From the NCBI RefSeq assembly GCF_001877035.1, contig NZ_CP015756.1:4696575-4760574 (forward strand): 64,000 nt of DNA, read 5' to 3'. Shown here one piece after another: positions 1 through 8,498 of the stretch. Each line of letters starts with the position of its first letter. The stretch's first letter is position 1. The stretch is from Clostridium estertheticum subsp. estertheticum (GTDB taxonomy: Bacteria > Bacillota > Clostridia > Clostridiales > Clostridiaceae). The position numbers and the translations under genes were made by a program. The notes below the pieces were generated by a model that did no database searches, had not been told where the DNA came from, and was given only the letters and a program-made list of their open reading frames with translations.

Positions 1-495
1 ACAAAAGGTTACGATTTTCTAAAAGGATGTTTGGAAATATCTGCTCCTGCTAGAATTGTTGCTCTTCAACACCATGAAAAAATAAACGGGTGCGGATATC
101 CAGATAACATAAAAAATAAATCAATAAATAAATTTGCTAGAATTGTTGCTATTGCAGATGTGTATGATGCACTTACGTCCGATAGGCCCTATAGCAAAGC
201 CATGTGCCCTAATGATGCTGTGGAATATATTTTTTCTCATGGTGATACTCAGTTTGATTACGAAATGGTTAAAGTATTTTCTAAGGCAGTTGTTCCTTAT
301 CCCCCTGGAACCCTGGTCAAATTAAGCACTGGTGACATCGGTGTAGTTATGGCTGTATTTCCTAACTTTGCTTTAAGACCACAAGTTAAAATTATAAAGA
401 AAGGAAAAAATTCTAATTCTAATGAAGTCGGCACAACTGTTTCTCTCATTTCACAATTAGATATTGTAATTAAAAATATTGAGTTTGCCGTTTAA
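1..495 (+). CDS. HD-GYP domain protein, 5'-truncated by window edge
   Basis: This is the C-terminal end of an HD-GYP phosphodiesterase-like protein, a family that usually hydrolyses cyclic di-GMP. The reading frame is open from base 1, so the TTG at 31 is internal and the start lies upstream of the window. The signature HHEK-INGCGYP (the HHExxxGxGYP half of HD-GYP) is visible at bases 70-105, followed by ARIVAIADVYDALTSDRPYS, the helix conserved after the metal site. The last 60 residues form a small C-terminal domain seen in many clostridial HD-GYP proteins. N-terminal metal ligands and any sensor domain are outside the window, so activity cannot be judged. Family assignment is confident; the signal it responds to is unknown. 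Confidence 0.85.
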   Translation, partial: TKGYDFLKGCLEISAPARIVALQHHEKINGCGYPDNIKNKSINKFARIVAIADVYDALTSDRPYSKAMCPNDAVEYIFSHGDTQFDYEMVKVFSKAVVPYPPGTLVKLSTGDIGVVMAVFPNFALRPQVKIIKKGKNSNSNEVGTTVSLISQLDIVIKNIEFAV

Positions 496-536
496 CATTT
501 GCGGTAACCCAATATATTTTTTTAACTACCTATTTT

Positions 537-809
537 CTATATGTTATTTATTATATAATCCTTTTTAAGATACTGGTATTTATTAGAACTTGCATTAACT
601 ACTAAATTATTATTAGCTATTTCTGCAGCTTCTTCTATATTCTTAGCCTTAAACATTATAGTTCCACCATTTCTATTATACATTCCCCCACATATTAAAT
701 ATTTAGAAGAACGATTAATCTTATCGGTACTTGAAGCATAAGTTATTGCTAAACTGTCATTACCCTCTCTTGAATAATTTATTTTAACCAATAAATCCTT
801 TGTTTCCAT
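537..809 (-). CDS. Small hypothetical protein under an SOS-type promoter
   Basis: A 90-residue soluble protein that I do not recognise. It has no membrane segment or signal peptide. The middle contains a Gly/Asn-rich stretch (ICGGMYNRNGG) followed by a probable helix (KNIEEAAEIANNN). The ATG is preceded by a GGGGG-type ribosome site at about 817-822. The gene stands alone, convergent with the HD-GYP gene on its left. Its most informative feature is upstream: a consensus sigma-A promoter (929-957) whose 17-bp spacer is a LexA box. This predicts induction by DNA damage and a 5' leader of roughly 110 nt. The function itself is unknown; a DNA-damage role is inference from regulation only. Confidence 0.7.
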   Translation of the reverse strand: METKDLLVKINYSREGNDSLAITYASSTDKINRSSKYLICGGMYNRNGGTIMFKAKNIEEAAEIANNNLVVNASSNKYQYLKKDYIINNI

Positions 810-928
810 TTGTTTTACCCCCAGTCCAATAATCTACTTCTGAAATGTCGTTAAAACTATTATAAGATGAAATAATTATATATTTATAAATACTTTAAAA
901 GTATTTTGTCTTATTATGTTATGTATAT

Positions 929-957
929 ATTGTAACGAACATTTGTTCGTTAGTCAA
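929..957 (-). promoter_or_regulatory. Sigma-A promoter of the 90-aa gene
   Basis: Read on the minus strand, TTGACT (957-952) and TACAAT (934-929) are separated by exactly 17 bp. The whole spacer is occupied by a LexA-type operator, so repressor binding would block RNA polymerase. No other gene on the minus strand lies between this promoter and the start at 809. Confidence 0.8.
934..951. promoter_or_regulatory. LexA (SOS) box
   Basis: The palindrome AACGAACA-TT-TGTTCGTT has 8-bp perfect arms. Its core CGAACATTTGTTCG agrees with the Gram-positive LexA operator (CGAAC-N4-GTTCG). Position within the spacer of the promoter at 929-957 supports a repressor role. LexA itself is not encoded in the window. 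Confidence 0.8.
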
Positions 958-1068
958 TAGGTTTTATATGTTTTATTTTCATAATAAATATATATGTTTT
1001 GCTTGTAATTTTTATTACAAGCAAACTTAATACATAAAATTTTAAACACTTAAAATATTAAGGATAAT

Positions 1069-1106
1069 AAAAAAATAAAAGCCTAGGATATATCTATACC
1101 CTAAGC
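1069..1106 (-). terminator. Terminator of the ABC/two-component operon
   Basis: On the minus strand GCTTAGG pairs with CCTAGGC (one G-T wobble) around a 12-nt loop and is followed by TTTTATTTTTTT. The left arm overlaps the stop codon of the response regulator. Confidence 0.65.
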
Positions 1107-1789
1107 CTGTACCCAGTTCCCCAAACAGTTTCAATATATTGAGGCTGAGATGTAAATTTTTCTATTTTTTCCCTTACTCTTCCGATATGTACTGTTACAG
1201 TGGCAGTATCTGATAAAGCATCATATCCCCATATTTTCTCAAATAATTCAACTTTACTAAATACCCTATTAGGGTTTTCTGCTAAATAAAGTAATAAATC
1301 AAACTCCTTTTGAGCTAAACTTATTTCAATACCATTTACGAATACCTGCCTACAATCCTTTCTTATTTCTAGTCCCCTTATTATAATAGTGCTACTTTTC
1401 ACGACAGAGTTAAATTTATTCTTTATTCGCTCGTAATTTCGAATATGTGATTTAACTCTAGCAACTAATTCACTTGGGTTAAATGGCTTTGTAATATAGT
1501 CATCAGCACCAAGACTGAGCCCTTTTATTTTGTCAATATCATCTTTTTTCGCAGATACCATTAAAACTGGGATTTCCTTCTCCTCTTGAATACTGCGCAA
1601 AATAGTAAATCCATCAATTTTAGGAAGCATAACATCAAGAATTAACAAATCAAATTCCTCTGTTTTCAGAGCATTTAATCCAGCTACCCCATCATTACAT
1701 ATTTTAACTTCAAACCCTTCAATCTCTAAATAGTCTTTTTGAAGCCTAGCAATACTTATATCATCTTCTACAATTAAAATTTTTTTCAT
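1094..1789 (-). CDS. OmpR-family response regulator
   Basis: A 231-residue two-domain regulator. The receiver domain (about 1-115) has the acidic pair D9/D10, the phosphoacceptor D52 (LLILDVMLP) and the conserved K101. The C-terminal winged-helix DNA-binding domain (about 135-231) ends with the VWGTGYRLRV strand typical of the OmpR/PhoB class. Its ATG overlaps the TGA of the histidine kinase gene (ATGA), so the two are translationally coupled. It is the last gene of an operon that starts with an ABC transporter, which is probably its main target. The stimulus is not evident; cell-envelope stress or an antimicrobial peptide is an inference from the neighbours. Confidence 0.93.
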   Translation of the reverse strand: MKKILIVEDDISIARLQKDYLEIEGFEVKICNDGVAGLNALKTEEFDLLILDVMLPKIDGFTILRSIQEEKEIPVLMVSAKKDDIDKIKGLSLGADDYITKPFNPSELVARVKSHIRNYERIKNKFNSVVKSSTIIIRGLEIRKDCRQVFVNGIEISLAQKEFDLLLYLAENPNRVFSKVELFEKIWGYDALSDTATVTVHIGRVREKIEKFTSQPQYIETVWGTGYRLRV

Positions 1790-3237
1790 AATACTCCTTT
1801 ATTTGATACTTTCCCAAATGACATCAAAATACTTGTACCTTCATTTTCATGACTCACAGCCCATATTGTGCCACCGTGTCCCTCTACAATTTGTTTTGCA
1901 ATTGCAAGTCCAAGTCCACTTCCATTTGCTTCACTTCTCGCTGCATCTGCTCTGTAAAATCTATCAAAAATTTTATTTACATCATTTTCATCAATACCAG
2001 AACCATTATCCCTTATTTCAATTATAATGCTAGAATTAGTTTCTCTAAGAATAATTGTAATTTTACCTTGCTCTTTATCCATATATTTACGAGAATTATC
2101 AATAATATTTAGTATCACTCTCATTAATCTTTCTCTATCAATCTTAACGTATTTTAAACCATCTAAATTGTTTTCCAAACAAATTTCTATGTTCGACTTT
2201 TCAAGCTCCGGTGCACTTTCATGAATACAGTATTTAAAGTAATCCATAATATCTGTGTTTTCAAAATTAAAAGGTAATTGACTGAGATCTAACTTGGAAT
2301 ATAAAAGCAAATCATTAATCATAATATCCATCTGCGTAGCCTTTGAATAAATGGTCTTTAAATATCGATCTGCCTTTTCAGGAGTATTAGCAACCCCATC
2401 CAAAATACCATTAACATAACCTTTTATTGATGTTATAGGTGTTTTAAGATCATGTGATATACTAGAAACGAGCATTGTCCTATTCTCGTCATACTTCATT
2501 TTGAGGCGGATAGAATCTTTAAGTTGTATTCTCATCTTTTCAAAATCAGCGCATAACTTCTTAATTTCTTGATCTCCAACTTCAATAATTTCTAGATTTA
2601 AATCACCCTTACTAATTTCTCCTACAGCTATACTTAAAAGTGATAAGGGCTTTATTATCCTTTTAGACAGTAGAAAGGACATATATATGTTGAGTGCTAT
2701 AAATGATATAAGGAATATTGCAACTATAAATATAATAAATTCTTCTAGAATGCTTGAATACCTAAATACTGGAGCAAGTAATATGACATTACCTCTGTTA
2801 CCATCACTAAAACTAATTGGAGCTACTTCTACCATGTAAGATGTAGCATCAATTTCTACTAATTTTTTTTTAAATTTAGTATTAGCTTCTACTAAACATT
2901 TCTCTATGTCAATTTTATTTACGTCCTTTGAAGTGAAAATAATAGTATTGTTTTTAAGTATTATGATTTCTCCATTTATGGTTGATAACTTTTGATGTAA
3001 ATATTGTTGATATTTTATATCCTCTATATTATAAGAACTTTGATTACGTACAATATTGCTAGTATCAGCTAATTGGGTCTTTATGAATATGAACTTTTTA
3101 AAATTACCATAACCTACGTCCTTTTTAAAAATGGTTGAAGAGATAAAAATAAATAAGACCGCAGCTACTATTGTAATTACAAAAGGAACTATCACAGTTA
3201 CAGTGTTAGAAAAAATCAATCGTTTTTTTATATTCAT
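1786..3237 (-). CDS. Membrane sensor histidine kinase
   Basis: A 483-residue kinase that would phosphorylate the response regulator encoded just downstream. Membrane segments are at about 13-35 and 165-190, flanking an extracytoplasmic domain of roughly 130 residues. A HAMP region (about 190-245) precedes the H-box SSISHDLKTP with the phosphoacceptor H262. The ATP-binding domain has N-box (NIIDNSRKYM), G1 (RDNGSGID), F-box (IFDRFYRAD) and G2 (GSGLGLAIAKQI). The sizeable extracellular domain argues against the short-loop Bce-type sensors that rely on a cognate permease for sensing. The start has a GAGGTG ribosome site, 19 bp after the permease stop. Confidence 0.93.
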   Translation of the reverse strand: MNIKKRLIFSNTVTVIVPFVITIVAAVLFIFISSTIFKKDVGYGNFKKFIFIKTQLADTSNIVRNQSSYNIEDIKYQQYLHQKLSTINGEIIILKNNTIIFTSKDVNKIDIEKCLVEANTKFKKKLVEIDATSYMVEVAPISFSDGNRGNVILLAPVFRYSSILEEFIIFIVAIFLISFIALNIYMSFLLSKRIIKPLSLLSIAVGEISKGDLNLEIIEVGDQEIKKLCADFEKMRIQLKDSIRLKMKYDENRTMLVSSISHDLKTPITSIKGYVNGILDGVANTPEKADRYLKTIYSKATQMDIMINDLLLYSKLDLSQLPFNFENTDIMDYFKYCIHESAPELEKSNIEICLENNLDGLKYVKIDRERLMRVILNIIDNSRKYMDKEQGKITIILRETNSSIIIEIRDNGSGIDENDVNKIFDRFYRADAARSEANGSGLGLAIAKQIVEGHGGTIWAVSHENEGTSILMSFGKVSNKGVL

Positions 3238-3256
3238 TTTTCACCTCAAAATGTCT

Positions 3257-4009
3257 TTAAAATTCCTTTTTGTCAAAAATATAATATCCTGCTGTAAAAA
3301 ATATTATACCATAACTAATCATCATCATAAATTGAAGAAAGATTTTTAAAATAGGTACGGTATCCATAGTAAATAGCGTATACCAGTTCATCATTGATGT
3401 AATGAATATACCCGAATATCTGTAAAATACTACTCCTAATCCTTTAAACATAACAAAAACAAAAATAGACAGAAAAAACACGCCTATACCACTTTTAATT
3501 ATATTTGCAAAAAATGCAATTATTATTGATAATATCACCATAGGAATCAGGGTTACAATATATGAAACTAGAATTTTAATAACGCTACTAAATGTAGCTG
3601 AATTTGAATTAAAAAGACAACCAGCAATTATTGAAAAAATCATTATAAATAAAAGATTCGCTATGATAAATAACATAATTGCAATTAACTTTGATGCATA
3701 AAATTTGAACCGTGAGATGGGTCTTGTTAGTACAATTTTCATAGTGTTCTGTGAAAACTCCCCTGAGAAACTCTCAATTGTAACAAGAGCAGTAAATAAA
3801 GGTAATATTGTATTTACAACTACTGAGAGAACCAGTATAGGAAATTCCATGCTGGAAACTCCGCGTAGTCCAAACCCAGATCTCAAAACCACCATAGATA
3901 ACTGTCCAAGAATAATTACAATAATTGATATGATTACTGCGACAATAATTTTTTTTCTTTTATATAATTTCTCAATCTCATTTATTAAAGCAGCTTTAAA
4001 TTCTACCAT
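3257..4009 (-). CDS. ABC-2 type transporter permease
   Basis: A 250-residue hydrophobic protein with about six membrane segments (around 20-40, 60-80, 105-130, 145-170, 175-195, 225-245). The sequence LTRPISRFKFYASKL, a coupling-helix region common in BcrB/NosY-like permeases, follows the second segment. Its start overlaps the 3' end of the ATPase gene by 14 bp, so the pair forms one transporter. Families of this type export peptide antibiotics or lipids, or act as immunity transporters. No substrate can be deduced here. Confidence 0.85.
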   Translation of the reverse strand: MVEFKAALINEIEKLYKRKKIIVAVIISIIVIILGQLSMVVLRSGFGLRGVSSMEFPILVLSVVVNTILPLFTALVTIESFSGEFSQNTMKIVLTRPISRFKFYASKLIAIMLFIIANLLFIMIFSIIAGCLFNSNSATFSSVIKILVSYIVTLIPMVILSIIIAFFANIIKSGIGVFFLSIFVFVMFKGLGVVFYRYSGIFITSMMNWYTLFTMDTVPILKIFLQFMMMISYGIIFFTAGYYIFDKKEF

Positions 4010-4721
4010 TTCGCTCTACCTCACTAACAAAATAATTTTCAAGTGTTGAATAATTTTTTAATATATTCTTCATAGTATCAACATTAAGCATTTTCCCATT
4101 GTATAACACACCAATATGAGTACAAGTAAGTTCAACATCGTGAATAAGATGACTTGATATAAAAAATGTTGTATTTTCCTTTTCTGCAAGGTCCTTCACT
4201 ATATTTCTCATAGCAATCATACCCTCAACATCAAGTCCATTTAAAGGTTCATCTAATATAATTACCTCTGGCCTTGCTAAAATGGCTGCTGCAATTCCTA
4301 GTCTTTGTTTCATTCCAAGCGAGAATTTTCTAGGTTTCTCATTTCTGTATTTGAGAATACCTGTTAGCTCTAAAACCTCATCAATTCTCTGATCATCAAC
4401 ATCCTTATAATATCTTGAGACTTGCCTTAGGTTCTCATAAGCTGTTAGGTATGAATAGGTTTCTGCTGTTTCTATAATGCACCCGACTTTTTTCATTACT
4501 TGTTCATAATCCTCTAGTATACTATGTCCTAAGATTTTCACATCCCCACTGTCTGGTCTTATAAGTCCAGTCATAATTTTCATAGCAGTAGTTTTCCCAG
4601 CACCATTAGGTCCTAGAAATCCAAAAATCTCCCCTTTATGTATATCAAGATTTATATCTGTTATCCCTCTTCCATTTTTATATACCTTGGAAAGGTTTTT
4701 AATCTCAATTACTTTCTCCAT
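3996..4721 (-). CDS. ABC transporter ATP-binding protein (BcrA-like)
   Basis: A 241-residue ATPase that powers the adjacent permease. Walker A is GPNGAGKT (37-44), the signature is FSLGMKQRLGIA and Walker B is VIILDEPLNGLD, with an H-loop in FFISSHLIHD. This arrangement is that of the bacitracin/lantibiotic-immunity class of drug-export ATPases. It is the first gene of a four-gene operon (ATPase, permease, kinase, regulator), so the transporter and its presumed regulator are co-transcribed and could autoregulate. A GGGGGG-containing ribosome site precedes the ATG. Confidence 0.92.
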   Translation of the reverse strand: MEKVIEIKNLSKVYKNGRGITDINLDIHKGEIFGFLGPNGAGKTTAMKIMTGLIRPDSGDVKILGHSILEDYEQVMKKVGCIIETAETYSYLTAYENLRQVSRYYKDVDDQRIDEVLELTGILKYRNEKPRKFSLGMKQRLGIAAAILARPEVIILDEPLNGLDVEGMIAMRNIVKDLAEKENTTFFISSHLIHDVELTCTHIGVLYNGKMLNVDTMKNILKNYSTLENYFVSEVERNGRI

Positions 4722-4744
4722 TTATTTCCCCCCAAATACACCTT

Positions 4745-4772
4745 CATATACTGAAATTAGTTCTCCAGTCAA
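4745..4772 (-). promoter_or_regulatory. Putative promoter of the ABC/two-component operon
   Basis: On the minus strand TTGACT (4772-4767) is followed after 16 bp by TATATG (4750-4745), about 25 bp before the ATPase start. It lies directly after the hairpin that ends the upstream gene. The -10 match is imperfect. Confidence 0.5.
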
Positions 4773-4822
4773 TTCATAAAAGGAGACTCCACTAATATAT
4801 ACATTTTGTCCTAGAGTCTCCT
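4772..4822 (-). terminator. Hairpin terminator after the secreted-protein gene
   Basis: AGGAGACTC (4781-4789) and GAGTCTCCT (4814-4822) form a perfect 9-bp stem with a 24-nt loop, followed on the minus strand by TTTTATG. The loop is long for an intrinsic terminator, so an attenuator or protein-binding hairpin cannot be excluded. Confidence 0.5.
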
Positions 4823-4850
4823 ATTATAATAAGCATAAATTTATATATTA

Positions 4851-6107
4851 TTAGTTGAATGTTTTACTGAACATATCATCCGTAATTTTTTCTCCATTTA
4901 TAGCTCCATTTATGCTAAATCCTATTTCTGCTGATTGTTGGTTAATATATATCCTTCCTTCGGTCTTTTTATTTGAAGAATCAGTACTACTAAAAGTACC
5001 ATTATATTTATTATTTTTATCACTAAATTTAGCACTAAACTTAAAGTCTTTTTTGTCAGTTACATATTCTTCATATCCCTTTACATACTGTTCATAATAT
5101 CTTCCACTAATACTATTATCGTCTACTGCATTAATATCTATAAACTGTTCACCTATTTTTTCAAATTTTGCTCCCTTATCTAATAAAATATCCGTTTTAT
5201 ATTTCCCTATATATTTGCCGGGATTGGTTAATTTAGTACTATCTATGTCTACATTCTTCACTACTTTCTTACCCGTTAAATCAGGTCTACTAACTTTAGT
5301 TGCGTTAACATCCGTCATTTTTGCTAGTAACTCAAAGGTTAACTTATGTTCTACGCCTTTTGCATCTTTACCAGAAATTAACCCAGTGCCAAGAACAGTT
5401 TGAATAAGTCCATCCTTAGTTGTTACCATATTTCCTTTAACTTCTTTTACAAATACATCACTTGTTATTTTAGCTACACTACTCTCATTATTAGAGTTAT
5501 TAAATCTATTACCAAATACATTCTTAGATTCAAGAGATACAACTGCATTAATAATGGATGGTATTTGCGCCTCACTTAAAGAACCGGATAAAGTCTTACT
5601 ACCATCTGCATTTTGCTTAACCACAACTGCATCTTTTAGGTTACCAACGACAGCATCTGCAATTTTTTCCATATCATCCGCTCCCTCGTCTTTAAACGGA
5701 TTGCTTGAAGATATCGCATCACTAGGTTTTGTGGCATCAGTTATATAATAAATTTTTTGTTCATCACTTTTATTTATATAACCATTTTTATCGGAGTAAT
5801 TATAACCCTCAGTTTTTTTCAAGCCATCAAGTCTTGTTGTTACAGTTTCTTTAGCTCCCTTTGATACATCAACTTTACTAAGAGAATCGTCAGAATAAAC
5901 TACCTTACCATTGTCCTTTATAATAATTGACATATCTCCCGTATAGCTTGTTAATTTAGTTGTAGCACTTTCTGCTGTATATTTAAGCGAATCCTTAAGC
6001 TCATCATATCCACTTTTAGTTAATACTTGGGCCATAGCAGTAGTTGCAAACATTACACTACCTAGAGCAAAACTTACAATTACAGCTGTTTTCTTATTTA
6101 ACTTCAT
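4851..6107 (-). CDS. Secreted protein of unknown function
   Basis: A 418-residue exported protein. I chose the ATG at 6107 because it has a strong AGAGGAG ribosome site and begins a classical signal peptide (MKLNKKTAV, hydrophobic core, TTAMAQ cleavage region). An in-frame ATG at 6149 would add 14 residues before it. The mature part is Lys/Asp/Ser-rich with no cysteines and no anchor. It has a helical start (KSGYDELKDSLKYTAESAT) and later strand-rich segments. No catalytic motif is recognisable. It sits alone between the transporter operon and proC. A cell-surface or released protein is the only safe statement. Confidence 0.75.
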   Translation of the reverse strand: MKLNKKTAVIVSFALGSVMFATTAMAQVLTKSGYDELKDSLKYTAESATTKLTSYTGDMSIIIKDNGKVVYSDDSLSKVDVSKGAKETVTTRLDGLKKTEGYNYSDKNGYINKSDEQKIYYITDATKPSDAISSSNPFKDEGADDMEKIADAVVGNLKDAVVVKQNADGSKTLSGSLSEAQIPSIINAVVSLESKNVFGNRFNNSNNESSVAKITSDVFVKEVKGNMVTTKDGLIQTVLGTGLISGKDAKGVEHKLTFELLAKMTDVNATKVSRPDLTGKKVVKNVDIDSTKLTNPGKYIGKYKTDILLDKGAKFEKIGEQFIDINAVDDNSISGRYYEQYVKGYEEYVTDKKDFKFSAKFSDKNNKYNGTFSSTDSSNKKTEGRIYINQQSAEIGFSINGAINGEKITDDMFSKTFN

Positions 6108-6232
6108 TTTATTTAATCTCCTCTTTGTTATAAATTTGCTTTTTAACATGAAAGCCTTTCATAATTCTATTTTAATGTACATGTCTCTACTTTCTATAAA
6201 CAAATTATAAACAAATTATAAACTCTATTCAT

Positions 6233-7042
6233 TTAATTTTTACCCATTTTTATTGCCTTCTCCGTGCAACTCTCCATAGCTGAAATTACAGTACCTCTAA
6301 AATTATTCTTTTCTAATGTGTAAACTGCCTCTATAGTAGTTCCACCTGGTGAACATACATCATCTTTAAGTTTACCTGGATGTTCACCAGTCTCAAGTAC
6401 CATTTTAGCAGCGCCTAGTACTGCCTGTGCTGCCATTTTATAAGCTTTGCCTCTTGGCATTCCTTGAAGTACTGCACCATCTCCTAGGGCTTCAATAAAC
6501 ATATACACATAAGCCGGAGATGAACCACTAACCGACGGAACCACGTCAATAAGTTTTTCCTCTAATATTTCTACCTTTCCAAAGCTTTCAAATATTTTTA
6601 ATACATCTTGTAATTCATCATGAGTTATATTTATATTTGAACAAAGAGCACTCATCCCCTCAGAAACAAGCGCTGGAGTATTAGGCATAGTTCTTATAAT
6701 TTTTGCTTTCTCCCCTAATAAATTACTCATACGATCTAAAGTTATTCCTGCTGCAATAGTTACTATAACCACAGCCTTCTTTAAATATGGTTTTATTTCC
6801 TCAATTACATCAATGTATTTATAAGGCTTTACAGCAAGTATTACTATATTAGAAAACTTTGCAACTTCTATGTTATCATTTGTTACTATAATATTATGTT
6901 CTTCTTTTACCTTACTTAAATTTTTATCCGATGGATTACTTGCTATTATATTTTCGCTAGGGACTAAATTTGATTTAACTATTCCACTTATCATAGCTCT
7001 TGCCATATTCCCACAGCCTATAAATCCTATTGTTTTATCCAT
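6233..7042 (-). CDS. proC: Pyrroline-5-carboxylate reductase
   Basis: Catalyses the last step of proline synthesis, reduction of 1-pyrroline-5-carboxylate with NAD(P)H in the cytoplasm. The Rossmann motif GFIGCGNMARAM is at the N-terminus. The family signature near the C-terminus (PGGTTIEAVYTLE) and the PSVSGSSPAYVYMFIEAL stretch are intact. The length of 269 residues matches the family. The ATG has a GGAGGAG ribosome site at ideal distance. It appears to be a single-gene unit; proA and proB are not nearby. Confidence 0.96.
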   Translation of the reverse strand: MDKTIGFIGCGNMARAMISGIVKSNLVPSENIIASNPSDKNLSKVKEEHNIIVTNDNIEVAKFSNIVILAVKPYKYIDVIEEIKPYLKKAVVIVTIAAGITLDRMSNLLGEKAKIIRTMPNTPALVSEGMSALCSNINITHDELQDVLKIFESFGKVEILEEKLIDVVPSVSGSSPAYVYMFIEALGDGAVLQGMPRGKAYKMAAQAVLGAAKMVLETGEHPGKLKDDVCSPGGTTIEAVYTLEKNNFRGTVISAMESCTEKAIKMGKN

Positions 7043-7214
7043 ACCAATAACTCCTCCAATGTAAATTTATTTAATAATAGTATTATATCATTGGAAGTAA
7101 CATTATATATTATAATAATATATAATTTGGTTATACTAATATTGAAATGTTTAATATTAAGAGTAATGGATTAATAATTATTGTGTGCTCTTAAAATATA
7201 AGGAGGCTCTTTAT

Positions 7215-7361
7215 ATGTCACATAAAGACAACAAAAACAGTAAAGACAATAAAAAAGCTAGTCAAAAAACGAAAAAAGAATTAGATAAAATGAGAATGGA
7301 AACTGCTAATGAAATAGGTGTTTCTAAAGAATCTAAAAAATTAGGAAAAGAAACAAAATAA
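7215..7361 (+). CDS. Short alpha/beta SASP-like peptide
   Basis: A 48-residue very basic, Lys-rich peptide with a perfect AAGGAGG ribosome site (7200-7206) and a strong terminator just downstream, so it is very likely expressed. The segment LDKMRMETANEIGV resembles the first DNA-binding helix of alpha/beta small acid-soluble spore proteins (LDxMKxEIAxEfGV). The second helix, with the GGEITK-type motif of full-length SASPs (about 60-70 residues), is missing. It is therefore either a minor truncated SASP relative or an unrelated basic peptide. A forespore-specific promoter could not be identified by eye. Confidence 0.6.
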   Translation: MSHKDNKNSKDNKKASQKTKKELDKMRMETANEIGVSKESKKLGKETK

Positions 7362-7381
7362 TTTTTAAATATCCCTAAAGC

Positions 7382-7413
7382 AAAAGGAAGATGCCCTATT
7401 ACATCTTCCTTTT
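7382..7413. terminator. Bidirectional terminator
   Basis: AAAAGGAAGATG and CATCTTCCTTTT form a perfect 12-bp stem with an 8-nt loop. It can end the SASP-like gene (+) and the DegV-side noncoding strand alike. Confidence 0.8.
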
Positions 7414-7492
7414 ACTATATTATAATGATCTTATATTAATATATGATGTGTTATTATAATTGCGATTTATTACTATTAAAATATCATATCTT

Positions 7493-8374
7493 TTATCTTT
7501 CATTCGCTATAAAAAATATTCCTAACATCTCTGGTCCTACATGTGACCCTACTGCCGTACCAACATAATTTAAAATAACATCCTTAACATTTCCATTTTC
7601 TCTAAGTAATAATTCTAAAGCTAATGCATCTTGAAGGCAATCTCCATGACTTATTGCAATAACTTGCTTAATGCTTGGATCTGACTTTTCCTTAAACTTT
7701 TGTACTAAAGTACTTATTGCTTTTTTTCTTCCCCTACACTTAGAGAATGGTATAAGCCTACCTTCGTTGTCAACAAATAAAACAGGTTTTATATTTAGTA
7801 ATGTACCAACAGCTGCTGCAGAACTAGATATCCTTCCACCTCTTTTTAAATGATTTAAATCATTAACCGTAAACCAATGATTTATTCTCAGTTTATTCTC
7901 CTCAAGCCATCTAACTATCTCTCCTGTAGATTTTCCACTCTTCAACATTTCATATGCATAATATGTTAAAAGTCCCTGTCCCAGGCTTGCACATTTACTA
8001 TCTACTATTCTTATATCAGCATCCGGAAAATCTTCAAGTATAGTTTCTCTTGCTATATTTGCGCTATTAATAGTTCCAGTTAACGCAGAAGACAATGCAA
8101 TATATATTATAGACTTTTTTAGTAAAACATACTTTTTAAATACATCTAAATATATTTGGCTATTAATTTGTGATGTACTAGGCGTTTCCCCCTGCCTTAA
8201 AGCATCATAAAAATCTTTGCGGATAAATTTCTCTCCAAAATCATCTTCTATTGCTTCACCTTTAAAGTTACAAATCAACCCTAATGGTATTATATTATCC
8301 TGTTTGATATATTCTAATGGTAAATCGCATCCTGAATCTATTACTAGAATTATTTCACTATGTGTTTTACTCAT
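7493..8374 (-). CDS. DegV family fatty-acid-binding protein
   Basis: A 293-residue DegV/FakB-type protein. These proteins bind a fatty acid and in FakAB systems present it to the kinase FakA for phospholipid synthesis. The N-terminus (VIDSGCDLPLEYI) and the STSQI loop form the conserved binding-site elements. ALSSALTGTINSA and GRISSSAAAVGTLLNIKPVL are also family hallmarks. It lies just downstream of the fatty-acid operon on the same strand but behind a terminator. A role in exogenous fatty-acid use fits the location. No FakA kinase is in the window. Confidence 0.9.
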   Translation of the reverse strand: MSKTHSEIILVIDSGCDLPLEYIKQDNIIPLGLICNFKGEAIEDDFGEKFIRKDFYDALRQGETPSTSQINSQIYLDVFKKYVLLKKSIIYIALSSALTGTINSANIARETILEDFPDADIRIVDSKCASLGQGLLTYYAYEMLKSGKSTGEIVRWLEENKLRINHWFTVNDLNHLKRGGRISSSAAAVGTLLNIKPVLFVDNEGRLIPFSKCRGRKKAISTLVQKFKEKSDPSIKQVIAISHGDCLQDALALELLLRENGNVKDVILNYVGTAVGSHVGPEMLGIFFIANER

Positions 8375-8442
8375 AAATTAAATCCCCTTTGCCATACTTT
8401 AAATATTATTTTTACTTTTTATTCTATATATACACCTCTATA

Positions 8443-8470
8443 CAAAAAAAGAAAAGCAAATATACTTTTC
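8443..8470 (-). terminator. Weak terminator after accA
   Basis: On the minus strand GAAAAG-N8-CTTTTC is followed by seven T residues. The stem is only 6 bp and AT-rich, so some readthrough into the DegV gene is possible. Confidence 0.55.
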
Positions 8471-8498
8471 CTAGATTAATTGAAGTGAAAATTACTAA

